A model generated the notes under the pieces. That model was given only the letters and a program-made list of their open reading frames with translations. It ran no database searches and was not told the DNA's origin. A stretch of DNA of 22,348 nt from a virus. A program made the translations under genes and the position numbers. The stretch is from the IMG/VR virus record IMGVR_UViG_3300035670_001332, positions 1 to 22,348 of that record, one strand, 5' to 3'. Below, piece by piece: positions 5,381 through 12,218 of the stretch (its first letter is position 1; the number at the start of each line of letters is the position of its first letter).

Positions 5381-5895
5381 GCTTGATTGATCCGAGCAAA
5401 TTCTTTAAATATATTTTTTGCAGCATTATTTCTAGCATTCACTGCATCCTGAAAAGAGGAAAAATGTCCAGAATAAACTTGTCTCCCGTTCATGCAAACT
5501 TTGGCAATATAACAATTGCTTCGTTTTGACCAGTAAACTCCAGTGGCACCGGTTTTATTATTACTGCGCAGCGGAGAATTAAATCTATTTTGCTGATAAG
5601 TGGCCAGCCTGAGATTTTCAATTTTATTATTAATTTTATTGCCATCTATGTGATCAACGCACATGCTTCCAGGATCTTCTTTGTAATAAAGCAGCCAGCA
5701 AAGGCGGTGTAGCTTGTAAGAATGCGATAAAAATCGTGTTTGATAATAACCAGTTGAATCAACTGAACCTACAGATTTTCCAGCTTTCATGTATCTGCTG
5801 GCATTGAATCTCCAAGTCACTGTTCCCGTCTCAAAATCGTAATTCATAAAATAATTAACCACTTCAAATGGTGGTAATTTTTTAAATCGCGTCAT
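5377..5895 (-). CDS. HNH homing endonuclease with AP2 domain
   Basis: A 172-residue free-standing HNH endonuclease. The HNH core is visible as HRLCW, CVDHIDGN and NKIENLRLAT. A C-terminal AP2 DNA-binding domain follows (GATGVYWSKRSNCYIAKV ... SGHFSSFQDAVNARNNAA). The base composition is clearly AT-richer than its neighbours, suggesting recent arrival. It is inserted between two genes with 4-base ATGA overlaps on both sides, so it sits inside a translationally coupled chain without disrupting it. A related gene lies at 16026-16505. Family members nick or cut DNA to promote their own spread. Confidence 0.92.
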   Translation of the reverse strand: MTRFKKLPPFEVVNYFMNYDFETGTVTWRFNASRYMKAGKSVGSVDSTGYYQTRFLSHSYKLHRLCWLLYYKEDPGSMCVDHIDGNKINNKIENLRLATYQQNRFNSPLRSNNKTGATGVYWSKRSNCYIAKVCMNGRQVYSGHFSSFQDAVNARNNAAKNIFKEFARINQA

Positions 5896-6233
5896 GCCCG
5901 CACCGTCCAGAAAGGAGTGCCAACCTTTTGTGTTGCTTGACCAAGGGCAACTGCCGTTGATTGCAGCTCTTTGAGGTTGTCCTGAGCAGCCATCACGTCT
6001 TCACAGTTGCTGTAATCGTAGGTGACGCGTCCAGCGGAGAAGACGTAGTTGATGTTGTCGTACTTGTAGGTGTTTTCAGACTCGCCCGCCAAATGCTCCA
6101 TATCACCAGCAGCGACATGAACGGTGAGTTTGGCTTGGACATCTTTGATGCGGAATTCAATAGCACGCTGTTCGTACTTGAGTTGGGCTAACTCGTTCAA
6201 CAACGTTTCGGCATTGCGTTGATAGCTGTCCAT
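5892..6233 (-). CDS. Hypothetical protein, 113 aa
   Basis: Best start ATG 6233 (MDSYQRNAETLLNELAQL). The first 45 residues form a likely coiled coil (ELAQLKYEQRAIEFRIKDVQ). The rest contains YVFSAGRVTYDYSNCEDVMA and ends GTPFWTVRA. The SAGR-x-TYDYS and PFWTVR elements look like a conserved phage family, but I cannot name it; a Gp157-like nuclease-associated protein is one possibility. Its stop overlaps the HNH gene start (ATGA). An extended start upstream would overlap a possible small membrane gene. Confidence 0.7.
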   Translation of the reverse strand: MDSYQRNAETLLNELAQLKYEQRAIEFRIKDVQAKLTVHVAAGDMEHLAGESENTYKYDNINYVFSAGRVTYDYSNCEDVMAAQDNLKELQSTAVALGQATQKVGTPFWTVRA

Positions 6234-6312
6234 CTGTAGTTGATTGGTGAAGTTGCAGGAAAGCAGAGAAGACAAGAGCAAGGATCAGGAAAGTGGATGC
6301 GTGGGAACCCAT
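6157..6312 (-). CDS. Possible small membrane or signal-peptide protein, 51 aa
   Basis: ATG 6312 opens a frame starting MGSHASTFLILALVFSAFLQ, a clear membrane or signal helix, ending after RTACY at 6157. It begins inside the end of the 91-residue gene and overlaps the 113-residue gene by 77 bases in another frame. The hydrophobic start exactly at the junction argues for a real gene. The long overlap argues against it. Confidence 0.35.
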   Translation of the reverse strand: MGSHASTFLILALVFSAFLQLHQSTTDGQLSTQCRNVVERVSPTQVRTACY

Positions 6313-6560
6313 TCTTGCCTCAAAAGTATTTCAAGAGGATGTGATTCATTTGCATTTGAGTTGTTTACTAAATGCACGTTTATTGGATATTCCGCAAACC
6401 TTGGATAGGCAAAAATTTCACCCGAAAGCTGCAGTTCGCCAACAGAGCAAACAGCAATTCCATCAGTTGAAATGCGGGTCAGGGAGTCTGCAAGTTTTTC
6501 ATGGGATTCGGCAAGTTGTGAGAGCGTTTCCAAGAGTTGATTAAATTGCTGTTCGTTCAT
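6285..6560 (-). CDS. Hypothetical protein, 91 aa
   Basis: A 91-residue protein from ATG 6560. The N-terminal 30 residues are an amphipathic helix or coiled coil (QLLETLSQLAESHEKLADSL). The rest is a small beta-like segment with AVCSVGELQLSGEIFAYPRF. No known family. It is part of the leftward early operon and follows its upstream neighbour after three bases. Confidence 0.65.
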   Translation of the reverse strand: MNEQQFNQLLETLSQLAESHEKLADSLTRISTDGIAVCSVGELQLSGEIFAYPRFAEYPINVHLVNNSNANESHPLEILLRQEWVPTHPLS

Positions 6561-6563
6561 GGC

Positions 6564-6770
6564 TCAGAAAAACAAACGGGCGCATTTTTCTTGCAGTTCT
6601 GTGGTGTCTTCAGTCGGTTCAGGATCTTTGGTGTTGTGCCAAACGATGTAATTCCAGAACTGGCTGTATTCAGCAAAGACACGCGCCTTGGCGTCGACGA
6701 AGCTGTACGCCTCGACGTAGTCAATGACGTTGTGACCGGGGATTTCAAAGTAGAAGCGTTTGGTGTTCAT
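6564..6770 (-). CDS. Hypothetical protein, 68 aa
   Basis: A 68-residue protein (MNTKRFYFEIPGHNVIDYVE) with an alternating aromatic pattern in its first half (AKARVFAEYSQFWNYIVWHN) and an acidic C-terminal helix. The start ATG 6770 overlaps the stop of the upstream gene (ATGA-type, 4 bases). The family is unrecognised, but the regular strand pattern and the coupling support a real gene. Confidence 0.65.
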   Translation of the reverse strand: MNTKRFYFEIPGHNVIDYVEAYSFVDAKARVFAEYSQFWNYIVWHNTKDPEPTEDTTELQEKCARLFF

Positions 6771-7024
6771 AGGAGGCTGATTTCAAGGAAGGATTTGGCG
6801 TCAGAAATTGACGTGAAGGTGCGTTTGTACGTCGCCATGAATGGCAGATCGCGGTCAGCCAGCCAAAGGGCGTAGCCGCCGAAGTCGTCAGTGATCTTGG
6901 CGATTGGGGTGCCGTTGAGGTGGGCGACGATTGGGAAGCCCGCCTTGGCACTCACATACTGTACACGACTGCCCGTAGGCGTCAAGGGTTCAGCATGCTG
7001 AAAGCGGTAATTCGTTGAGTCCAA
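6767..7024 (-). CDS. Hypothetical protein, up to 85 aa
   Basis: The frame contains KAGFPIVAHLNGTPIAKITD then GGYALWLADRDLPFMATYKR, a small beta-rich fold that looks conserved. The longest version uses TTG 7024 and overlaps the RecB-like gene by 43 bases. A TTG a few codons further in, at the start of TPTGSRVQYVSAKAG, would lie almost at the stop of the RecB-like gene and may be the true start. No function recognised. Its stop overlaps the next gene's ATG. Confidence 0.6.
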   Translation of the reverse strand: MDSTNYRFQHAEPLTPTGSRVQYVSAKAGFPIVAHLNGTPIAKITDDFGGYALWLADRDLPFMATYKRTFTSISDAKSFLEISLL

Positions 7025-7713
7025 TGAGTCTCATGGCGAGAAAGGTCTTTGCCTGCCGCTGCAACAGGGAAAGCCGGCTGATCAGGGAAGGCGTATAGGG
7101 CGATGAACCGCTGCACCTGGATGCCGTAGTTCTCAGCCAGACAGATCCGGTATGCCTGCATCTGGGTCATCGCCTCGTCGCTGATCTGCTTGGTTGGCTT
7201 GGCCTTGCCCGGTGCTTTGGTCTTCAGGTCAAGCAGGCAGAACTCACCGTTCAGCTTGACAAGGGCGTCCAGGGTGCCGGCGAAGGGGACAATGCCTTCA
7301 TCGCTGCAGACCTGATGCTCGGTGCAGACAACGTGATCAAGGTGCTTCCAGAGCGGAGCCTTGATGATGTTCTCGCACCAAGGAGCAATGTGTTCAGGAA
7401 TCTCAGGTGATTCTCGATTTAAGAATTGTTCAAACCAGTCATGGATCTGCGAGCCACGTTTGGCGGCTTGATCACGGGTCTCATCAGGATCACCACCTTC
7501 CGCGATGATCTTCGCCTTCCAGCGACGCAGTGCCATCTTGGTGGCTTCTGACTGCGTTGCAGACAGGATCGAGGTGATGCTGCTGTAGCGCAGGTCAGGA
7601 CGCCGTTCATTCCAGTAGTAGCGCGGCTGCCCTACAGGATTGCGCTGTATCAGTGGCAGACGCTGCAGAGGCACGAAGTCGCTACTGCTTTCTGGGATGG
7701 TAACGAAGATCAC
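6982..7713 (-). CDS. RecB/Cas4-like PD-(D/E)XK exonuclease
   Basis: A 243-residue nuclease of the RecB/YqaJ/Cas4 type. Motifs in order: AKRGSQIHDWFE (His91), CTEHQV (Glu132), FAGTLDALV (Asp149), LLDLKTK (Asp162, Lys164) and AMTQMQAYR (Gln185). These match the GxxxH, E, D, DxK and Q-x-x-x-Y motifs of phage exonucleases in this superfamily. It probably works with the annealing protein encoded at 9884-10621 in recombination or replication repair, which is inference from context. The start is GTG 7713, overlapping the stop of the upstream gene (GTGA). Confidence 0.88.
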   Translation of the reverse strand: MIFVTIPESSSDFVPLQRLPLIQRNPVGQPRYYWNERRPDLRYSSITSILSATQSEATKMALRRWKAKIIAEGGDPDETRDQAAKRGSQIHDWFEQFLNRESPEIPEHIAPWCENIIKAPLWKHLDHVVCTEHQVCSDEGIVPFAGTLDALVKLNGEFCLLDLKTKAPGKAKPTKQISDEAMTQMQAYRICLAENYGIQVQRFIALYAFPDQPAFPVAAAGKDLSRHETHWTQRITAFSMLNP

Positions 7714-7952
7714 AGGATGAAATCATCCTCAGGAATGTCTTCCGAATCACTGTGGTCACGTAGGAGGTTCCTGTAGGCAGGGAATTCACCCTTAAAGTTT
7801 GCAGCCATAGGGTGACGGCGAAATTCAGCAAGGTTCATGGCCGTGCCTGCTGGGGCGTGATCAAGGTCTTCCAGCGTCCAGCGGCCAGAGTCGATGCCCT
7901 TGCGCAATGCCTTGATGGCATCGGATTCGGTGAAGCGTTTGAGGCGGGACAT
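7710..7952 (-). CDS. Hypothetical protein, 80 aa
   Basis: An 80-residue charged protein from ATG 7952 (MSRLKRFTESDAIKALRKGI). A helical N-terminus is followed by RWTLEDLDHAPAGTAMNLAE and an acidic tail (SDSEDIPEDDFIL). Proteins of this kind often lie just upstream of phage RecB-like nucleases, so a nuclease accessory role is possible. No motif proves it. The stop overlaps the start of the nuclease gene. Confidence 0.7.
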   Translation of the reverse strand: MSRLKRFTESDAIKALRKGIDSGRWTLEDLDHAPAGTAMNLAEFRRHPMAANFKGEFPAYRNLLRDHSDSEDIPEDDFIL

Positions 7953-7954
7953 AA

Positions 7955-8587
7955 TTAGTAGGCGAATTCAAAGGTGTATTCAGACATTGTTTCGTGGTAC
8001 GAAAGCAAATCGGTGAACTTTTGGGTCAAAGATGCTTTTGGTATCAAGCCAAAAGGAGTCCCAGAGCCGCCACAATTTTCGCCGCCAATAATCCTGACGG
8101 TATGGCTTGGTATTTGTTCCAAGAACAGGTAATACCAGTCAGCGCAATTTTTACCGAGTGGAAAAACAAAGACCTTGTCAGTTAAGTTATGAAACTTGTA
8201 CAACACAGACCAGCCATAGCCACTCAACTCAAATGTGATGTTGGGATAATTGCCAATCTCCGACTTTACGTCGACATCAATAACGTCAACATTTTTGTAC
8301 TTACATAAAAAATCTGGGACGTATCTTTTCGCGCTTGGAATGCCCTTGTCCTTCAATCGGGTGTAATAAACGTCTTGCCATTCACTTGGCAAGCAATTTA
8401 AAAATTCTCGGCCTTTTTCGGTTTCAAATGGAATGAAAATTTGACGATCACGCATTTGCTCTTCGATTGGCAAATGACGCTGACCCATATCCTGTATCTC
8501 CCAATCCGGTCTTTCTTTCATGAAGGCTCGAAAAGCATCTTCAATTGCGTGACCGTGGCGAAGACGGGTAGTCGAGTCGAAGGCCAT
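7955..8587 (-). CDS. Putative PD-(D/E)XK nuclease-like protein
   Basis: A 210-residue protein of unknown family. Near the centre it shows KRYVPDFLCKYKNVDVID followed by VDVKSE. The PD pair (91-92) and D-x-K (Asp106, Lys108) have the spacing of a restriction-fold PD-(D/E)XK site, and Glu16 could be the helical acid. The C-terminal half contains GYGWSVLYKFHNLTDKVFVF, typical of the beta strands after the active site. It overlaps the upstream stop by one base (TGATG). The sequence is AT-richer than the next gene upstream. Nuclease activity is inferred from the motif only. Confidence 0.6.
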   Translation of the reverse strand: MAFDSTTRLRHGHAIEDAFRAFMKERPDWEIQDMGQRHLPIEEQMRDRQIFIPFETEKGREFLNCLPSEWQDVYYTRLKDKGIPSAKRYVPDFLCKYKNVDVIDVDVKSEIGNYPNITFELSGYGWSVLYKFHNLTDKVFVFPLGKNCADWYYLFLEQIPSHTVRIIGGENCGGSGTPFGLIPKASLTQKFTDLLSYHETMSEYTFEFAY

Positions 8588-8907
8588 CAGAACTCCGTCT
8601 CCTTGTAAGAACCAAACGAGTCCAGCCGACCCCAGACCTTTTCCTTGACAGCCTTGCGCTGCTCCTCTTCGGCTAAGGGGTGTTTGCTGAAGCGGCCAGA
8701 ACGCGGGGATCTGGGATCTTCCTCGCCAGCCATCGGCACGAACGTCCAGTACAGGCCGTCGCTGTCGTACTTGCCCAGCGGGTGGCCGTGAACGGCATCA
8801 GGCGGTGGGGAGGTGCTGTTGTTGGCCGTGTAGCTGACAGAGCGTGTCTTGGCGTCAGCAACCTGCCAGACGTGCTTGCCGGCATGCTCGGGTGCGAATA
8901 GTTTCAT
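8587..8907 (-). CDS. Hypothetical protein, 106 aa
   Basis: A 106-residue hydrophilic protein from ATG 8907 (MKLFAPEHAGKHVWQVADAK). It contains LGKYDSDGLYWTFVPMAGEE and a basic helix near the end (AEEEQRKAVKEKVWGRLDSF). No family recognised. It follows the replication-type gene in the leftward operon after 32 bases and overlaps the next start by one base. Confidence 0.65.
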   Translation of the reverse strand: MKLFAPEHAGKHVWQVADAKTRSVSYTANNSTSPPPDAVHGHPLGKYDSDGLYWTFVPMAGEEDPRSPRSGRFSKHPLAEEEQRKAVKEKVWGRLDSFGSYKETEF

Positions 8908-8939
8908 CGTGAGACTCAGATGGGATAAACGAACAAGGA

Positions 8940-9569
8940 TCAGTCCTCAACCCAGCAGCGGTTCCCTTCGTCCCACCACCGGCCAGCACGCTGCGGTTTG
9001 TGTTCTTCCAGGTAGACCTCGTACTTGCCATCCCGAAGCCAGCGAAACAGGTCAGGAAGGCTCCCCACGAACTCGTCGGCACTCTTCTTGCGCTTCTGCT
9101 CCTCAATCGCCCTTCTAGCGGCTTCCAGGAGCCTCTCAGCGCCATCGAACGCCACGATCTGCTTCCACTCGTGAAACGCCTTCGGCTTGGTCTGCGATGA
9201 CACCCGATCAGGCGCTGACTGGTACAGCTTCCAGAAAGTTTCGAACTCTTCGGAATACTCCGTTTTTGTGTATCGCTTCGAACTTTTTCGCTTTTTAGGA
9301 TTTTGAAATTCGACCGTATTATTTATATTATTAGAAAGTAATTCTTCTTTAATAGAAGAAGAAGAATAAGAAGAAGAGGCTTCGCTCGCTTTAGCTCGCT
9401 CCGCCAGCATAACGGGCGTGTCAAGCACCAACTCGATCAGCAAGGCGCAAAACGTAGCCGTGGGAAGGGATCTGGGTTTTTCGAGCAGCAGTTTTTCGGC
9501 GGTGAAGGCGTCCAGGGTCAACTTGATGACCATTGAAGCGTCTGAACCTGTGGTGGTCTCGGGTTCCAT
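8940..9569 (-). CDS. Putative phage replication protein
   Basis: A 209-residue protein, first gene of the leftward operon. The N-terminal 55 residues are helical, followed by a Ser/Asn-rich linker (SSSYSSSSIKEELLSNN) and a Lys-rich stretch. The C-terminus (EFETFWKLYQSAPDRVSSQT, then KAFHEWKQIV and PDLFRWLRDGKYE) resembles the C-terminal tail of phage replication initiator or O-like proteins, with the pattern FW-x-x-Y then K-x-A-x-x-x-W and a final W-L-x-x-G. A typical winged helix is not evident at the N-terminus, so the call is tentative. A good promoter candidate lies upstream at 9591-9619. Confidence 0.55.
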   Translation of the reverse strand: MEPETTTGSDASMVIKLTLDAFTAEKLLLEKPRSLPTATFCALLIELVLDTPVMLAERAKASEASSSYSSSSIKEELLSNNINNTVEFQNPKKRKSSKRYTKTEYSEEFETFWKLYQSAPDRVSSQTKPKAFHEWKQIVAFDGAERLLEAARRAIEEQKRKKSADEFVGSLPDLFRWLRDGKYEVYLEEHKPQRAGRWWDEGNRCWVED

Positions 9570-9590
9570 GAAGTGCGTGAAAGCGGCTCG

Positions 9591-9619
9591 AGGTTATGGC
9601 CATTCCCGAGTCCCGTCAA
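9591..9619 (-). promoter_or_regulatory. Candidate sigma70 promoter for the leftward operon
   Basis: On the minus strand TTGACG (9619-9614) and TAACCT (9596-9591) are separated by 17 bases. This is a good -35 and a partial -10 (T, A and final T conserved). It would start transcription about 15 bases before the replication-type gene. No equally good promoter was found for the divergent rightward operon. Confidence 0.4.
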
Positions 9620-9698
9620 GTAACTTCAGGTGCGTCTCAAGGAATTTGTTTGAGACTCGCCCCGAACGCCAAAATGTGGGTATGGTGTTCAGGTACTC

Positions 9699-9884
9699 AT
9701 GCCATTTCCCATGGCCATCCAACTGACCGCCAAAGCTTCCACCCTGAAGACTGTGATGCTTCAGATCGATCCCGACCTCTACACCCGCATCAAGGCCGCC
9801 GCCAAGAAGCACAACCTGCCCGCCGCTGTCGCCATGCGTCAGATCCTTGAGCAGGGCATTGAAGAGGTTGAGGCCAACGCCTGA
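9699..9884 (+). CDS. Small ribbon-helix-helix-like DNA-binding protein
   Basis: A 61-residue protein. A short strand (LKTVMLQIDPDLYTRIKAAA) is followed by two helices (KKHNLPAAVAMRQILEQGIE), the usual shape of ribbon-helix-helix regulators. ATG 9699 follows AGG by five bases; ATG 9711 (MAIQLTAK) is an alternative. It is the first gene of the rightward operon next to a divergent promoter region, so it could act as an autoregulator controlling both directions, which is inference. Its stop overlaps the next start (TGATG). Confidence 0.6.
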   Translation: MPFPMAIQLTAKASTLKTVMLQIDPDLYTRIKAAAKKHNLPAAVAMRQILEQGIEEVEANA

Positions 9885-10621
9885 TGAGCGACATCACTCC
9901 CGTCTATCCCAAGCTGGCGGGAGTCATCACTCTCTCTGATGTCAAGCAGAAAGGGTCTGGCTCCTACGCCGCTGACTACATCCCTTGGGCGAAGGTGATG
10001 CAACTGCTGAACGAGCATTGCAACGGCTGGCTGCCTGAGCTGATCGCTGCTGATGGTGGTGGTCCGATTCACAAAGCACCCAATGGCACTGGTTACATCT
10101 GTCTTGTTTTCATGAAAGGCGAGGCAACAACAACCATCTGGCCATACGCGATCACCGACAACCGGAACAACCCAATTCCGTTTGACAAGATCAGCGCCCG
10201 CGATCTGGCCGATTCCCACCGGCGAGGCATTTGTTCTGCAGCCGCAGCGTTCTTCTCGCTTGGTTTTGAGCTGTGGGCAAGGGAAGAGGTGGCAGCCTCT
10301 GTTGAATCAGTTGAGACTCAACCTGAGACGCAACTGCAGGAAGCCTCAAAGCCTGCACCAAAGCAGCGCAAGAAGGATCCTGAGCCGACCAAGTTGCCGC
10401 CGTCAGCCGACAGCGAAGCCAACATCAAGCAAGGTCTCATCGACAACTGCGTCGATCTGATCCAACGCAAACTTGATCGCACCCAGCAAATCGCCTGGAT
10501 CGCGGACAAGGCCACCAAGTGGGATCTTGATGAAAGCGGCAGTAAGCTTGCGCAAATGTCCGTCGATCAGCTCCAGAGCTGCATTGATGAATTGGGCAGT
10601 AAACCCGACCTGAAACAGTGA
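9884..10621 (+). CDS. DUF1071-type single-strand annealing protein
   Basis: A 245-residue protein. The first 135 residues match the DUF1071 (Rad52-like/Sak) annealing family pattern: YIPWAKVMQLLNEH, GTGYICLVFMKGE, the ITDNRNNPIPFDKISARDLA stretch and RRGICSAAAAFFSLGFELWA. A Lys/Pro-rich linker (APKQRKKDPEPTKLPPSA) leads to a helical C-terminal domain (NCVDLIQRKLDRTQQIAWIA) like those that recruit single-strand-binding proteins. It anneals ssDNA in phage recombination, probably together with the RecB-like nuclease encoded leftward at 6982-7713. It is joined to its neighbours by one-base TGATG overlaps. Confidence 0.8.
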   Translation: MSDITPVYPKLAGVITLSDVKQKGSGSYAADYIPWAKVMQLLNEHCNGWLPELIAADGGGPIHKAPNGTGYICLVFMKGEATTTIWPYAITDNRNNPIPFDKISARDLADSHRRGICSAAAAFFSLGFELWAREEVAASVESVETQPETQLQEASKPAPKQRKKDPEPTKLPPSADSEANIKQGLIDNCVDLIQRKLDRTQQIAWIADKATKWDLDESGSKLAQMSVDQLQSCIDELGSKPDLKQ

Positions 10622-10806
10622 TGGCTACTCCCGCAGGAAACAAAATGCGGGTGCAAGTACTTCTTGACCCGGAAGCATTGCAACTGATGGAGCGTGAAGT
10701 CGCGCTGCGTTACAACACTGCTTCACGGGTCACTGTTTCTTCTCTCGCCAACGAGATCATCAAATCTCACTACGCAATCCTTGAGTCTCAAGATGAGCAA
10801 CTTTGA
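10621..10806 (+). CDS. Small RHH-like protein, 61 aa
   Basis: ATG 10621 overlaps the stop of the annealing protein by one base. The product (MATPAGNKMRVQVLLDPEAL) has a strand followed by two helices (QLMEREVALRYNTASRVTVS, then SLANEIIKSHYAIL), again ribbon-helix-helix-like but distinct from the protein at 9699. It could be a regulator or an annealing-protein partner. It overlaps the next gene by 14 bases. Confidence 0.6.
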   Translation: MATPAGNKMRVQVLLDPEALQLMEREVALRYNTASRVTVSSLANEIIKSHYAILESQDEQL

Positions 10807-11089
10807 ATCGGCGTTCGACGCCAAGTTTTCACTGTTCAACGTGAAACAAAAAAAGAGCGACAAAGCTCCCGACAAAACCGGCACCATCGAGCTGGAACTG
10901 TCTGAAGCGATGAAGCTGGCCGAGTACCTCACCGCCCATCCGGGTGAAGAAGGCTATGGCGGCAAGACCGTGATCAAGCTGGCCATTTCGGCTTGGGATC
11001 GCTGCTCCACCACCGGCACCGAATACACCAGTGGCACCGTCTGGGCAAAGAAGCCTGAAGCCGGAGTGAACGACGTTCCAATGTTCTGA
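10793..11089 (+). CDS. Hypothetical protein next to annealing protein, 98 aa
   Basis: From ATG 10793 (MSNFESAFDAKFSLFNVKQK) the product is 98 residues. It contains GTIELELSEAMKLAEYLTAH, then GGKTVIKLAISAWDR and YTSGTVWAKKPEAGVNDVPM. The strand-rich core and its place beside an annealing protein suggest an OB-fold or ssDNA-binding accessory, but no ssDNA-binding family is clearly matched. An earlier in-frame ATG at 10694 would run through the upstream gene and is unlikely. TGATG coupling links it to the next gene. Confidence 0.7.
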   Translation: MSNFESAFDAKFSLFNVKQKKSDKAPDKTGTIELELSEAMKLAEYLTAHPGEEGYGGKTVIKLAISAWDRCSTTGTEYTSGTVWAKKPEAGVNDVPMF

Positions 11090-11340
11090 TGGACTTTGCT
11101 GCTCTGTTTCCTGAGCATGTCGAGCCGAATTGCGGACCAGGCATCTCCTATTGCGTCGCACCTAATGCACGTATGTTCGACTATGAACTGGTTTTGCCTG
11201 GCGAGCGTCGGTTGCGTGGTTGCTTACGTGCTATCAACAAGAAGGACGCGGAGCGGATCCTACAAAATCGGCATCCAAGTGCCACCAACATTGACATTGG
11301 AGAAGGACGCAAAATCATTGCTGCTCCACAGAAGACTTGA
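11089..11340 (+). CDS. Hypothetical protein, 83 aa
   Basis: An 83-residue protein from ATG 11089 (MDFAALFPEHVEPNCGPGIS), with MFDYELVLPGERRLRGCLRA then KKDAERILQNRHPSATNIDI. The end looks like a small alpha-beta unit of the kind seen in many phage accessory proteins. No function recognised. Start and previous stop overlap by one base. Confidence 0.65.
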   Translation: MDFAALFPEHVEPNCGPGISYCVAPNARMFDYELVLPGERRLRGCLRAINKKDAERILQNRHPSATNIDIGEGRKIIAAPQKT

Positions 11341-11343
11341 TCC

Positions 11344-11499
11344 ATGTTGAACAACAGGGCATACGTGCCTGACAAATTCAAGCCACTGGTGCCACCGCCA
11401 CCGCCAATTCACAGAAACCCATTAATTGACCGTGAATTGATGATGGCTTACGCCCGTAAGCGTTATTACGCACAACTTACTATTGACATCAACGATTGA
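11344..11499 (+). CDS. Small hypothetical protein, 51 aa
   Basis: ATG 11344 to TGA 11499 encodes MLNNRAYVPDKFKPLVPPPP, then a helix LIDRELMMAYARKRYYAQLT. It starts three bases after the previous stop, and its own stop overlaps the next ATG (TGATG), so it fits the operon exactly. The Pro-rich core suggests a short linear or binding peptide. Function unknown. Confidence 0.6.
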   Translation: MLNNRAYVPDKFKPLVPPPPPIHRNPLIDRELMMAYARKRYYAQLTIDIND

Positions 11500-11711
11500 T
11501 GAAAAACAAATTTAGCGTCAAGAAATTGGCGCTTTTGTGTGCAACGTTGCTGGAAACGCAACCACGCAAACCGGGTGCTGAGGACTTCGATGTGATGGAC
11601 AACCGCCAGTACATCCTTGATGCGCTGTACGTCATTGATGGCCGCGACAAGCCGAGCCACAAGATGCACAGCCTCTATACAGGCTTGTTCACGAAGTACT
11701 TCAAGGGTTGA
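11499..11711 (+). CDS. Hypothetical protein, 70 aa
   Basis: A 70-residue protein from ATG 11499 (MKNKFSVKKLALLCATLLET). It is basic and helical, containing DNRQYILDALYVIDGRDKPS and ending LYTGLFTKYFKG. No family recognised. It is coupled on both sides by TGATG overlaps. Confidence 0.65.
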   Translation: MKNKFSVKKLALLCATLLETQPRKPGAEDFDVMDNRQYILDALYVIDGRDKPSHKMHSLYTGLFTKYFKG

Positions 11712-12151
11712 TGAAGGCTTTTGATCGTATGCCCCGCTACCGTCATGGCAGATGGGTTCCCGTGATGGCTGCTCCCAACGCTGACTTCGAATTCACGGAA
11801 GGACACATCAGGATCCTGCTCTGGATGTGCGATTCACATCAGGAATGGGTGGATAACGCCTGCGCCAAGATCATGCAGAACGGTGAGATGCCGTCTGATA
11901 ACTTGATGCGCTGCCGTGAAGGCATTGCAGATTTGAAGTGTTGGGGATTACGTCTGCTTGAAATTGTCGAAGCGACTCCCGATGATGAGGAGTACGACGA
12001 TGATGATGAGGACGACGATGACGATTCACCGGAATTGGCGCGTTTCGCAGGTGATCTCGAAGCCGAATGGAGCGTATATCGACGTGCTGGAAGACGGTCC
12101 GCACATCCTTTACAGAAGCTGCGCCGGTGGCTTGTGTCGCTACTCGGATGA
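11711..12151 (+). CDS. Acidic hypothetical protein, C-terminal frame uncertain
   Basis: ATG 11711 (MKAFDRMPRYRHGRWVPVMA) gives 146 residues. Residues 20-90 look structured (EGHIRILLWMCDSHQEWVDN). A very acidic run (DDEEYDDDDEDDDDD) follows, encoded by a GAT/GAC low-complexity stretch near 11980-12027. After about 12050 this frame becomes Arg-rich and unnatural, while another frame becomes clearly coding. Either the gene overlaps its neighbour by 101 bases or a frameshift has split one longer protein. Confidence 0.55.
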   Translation: MKAFDRMPRYRHGRWVPVMAAPNADFEFTEGHIRILLWMCDSHQEWVDNACAKIMQNGEMPSDNLMRCREGIADLKCWGLRLLEIVEATPDDEEYDDDDEDDDDDSPELARFAGDLEAEWSVYRRAGRRSAHPLQKLRRWLVSLLG

Positions 12152-12218
12152 CCTCTGGCAGGCTGAGATCTACATTGATCACCTGCTGGCCAGAATGATG
12201 CCTAACCCGTCTGAATGA
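12051..12218 (+). CDS. Hypothetical protein with GTG start or frameshifted C-terminus
   Basis: This frame encodes NGAYIDVLEDGPHILYRSCA, GGLCRYSDDLWQAEIYIDHL and ends MPNPSE. It looks strongly coding, unlike the competing frame. GTG 12051 is the first reasonable start (55 residues). It may instead be the true C-terminus of the acidic protein upstream after a frameshift. It overlaps the end of the leftward gene at 12202 by 17 bases (convergent). Confidence 0.55.
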   Translation: MISKPNGAYIDVLEDGPHILYRSCAGGLCRYSDDLWQAEIYIDHLLARMMPNPSE

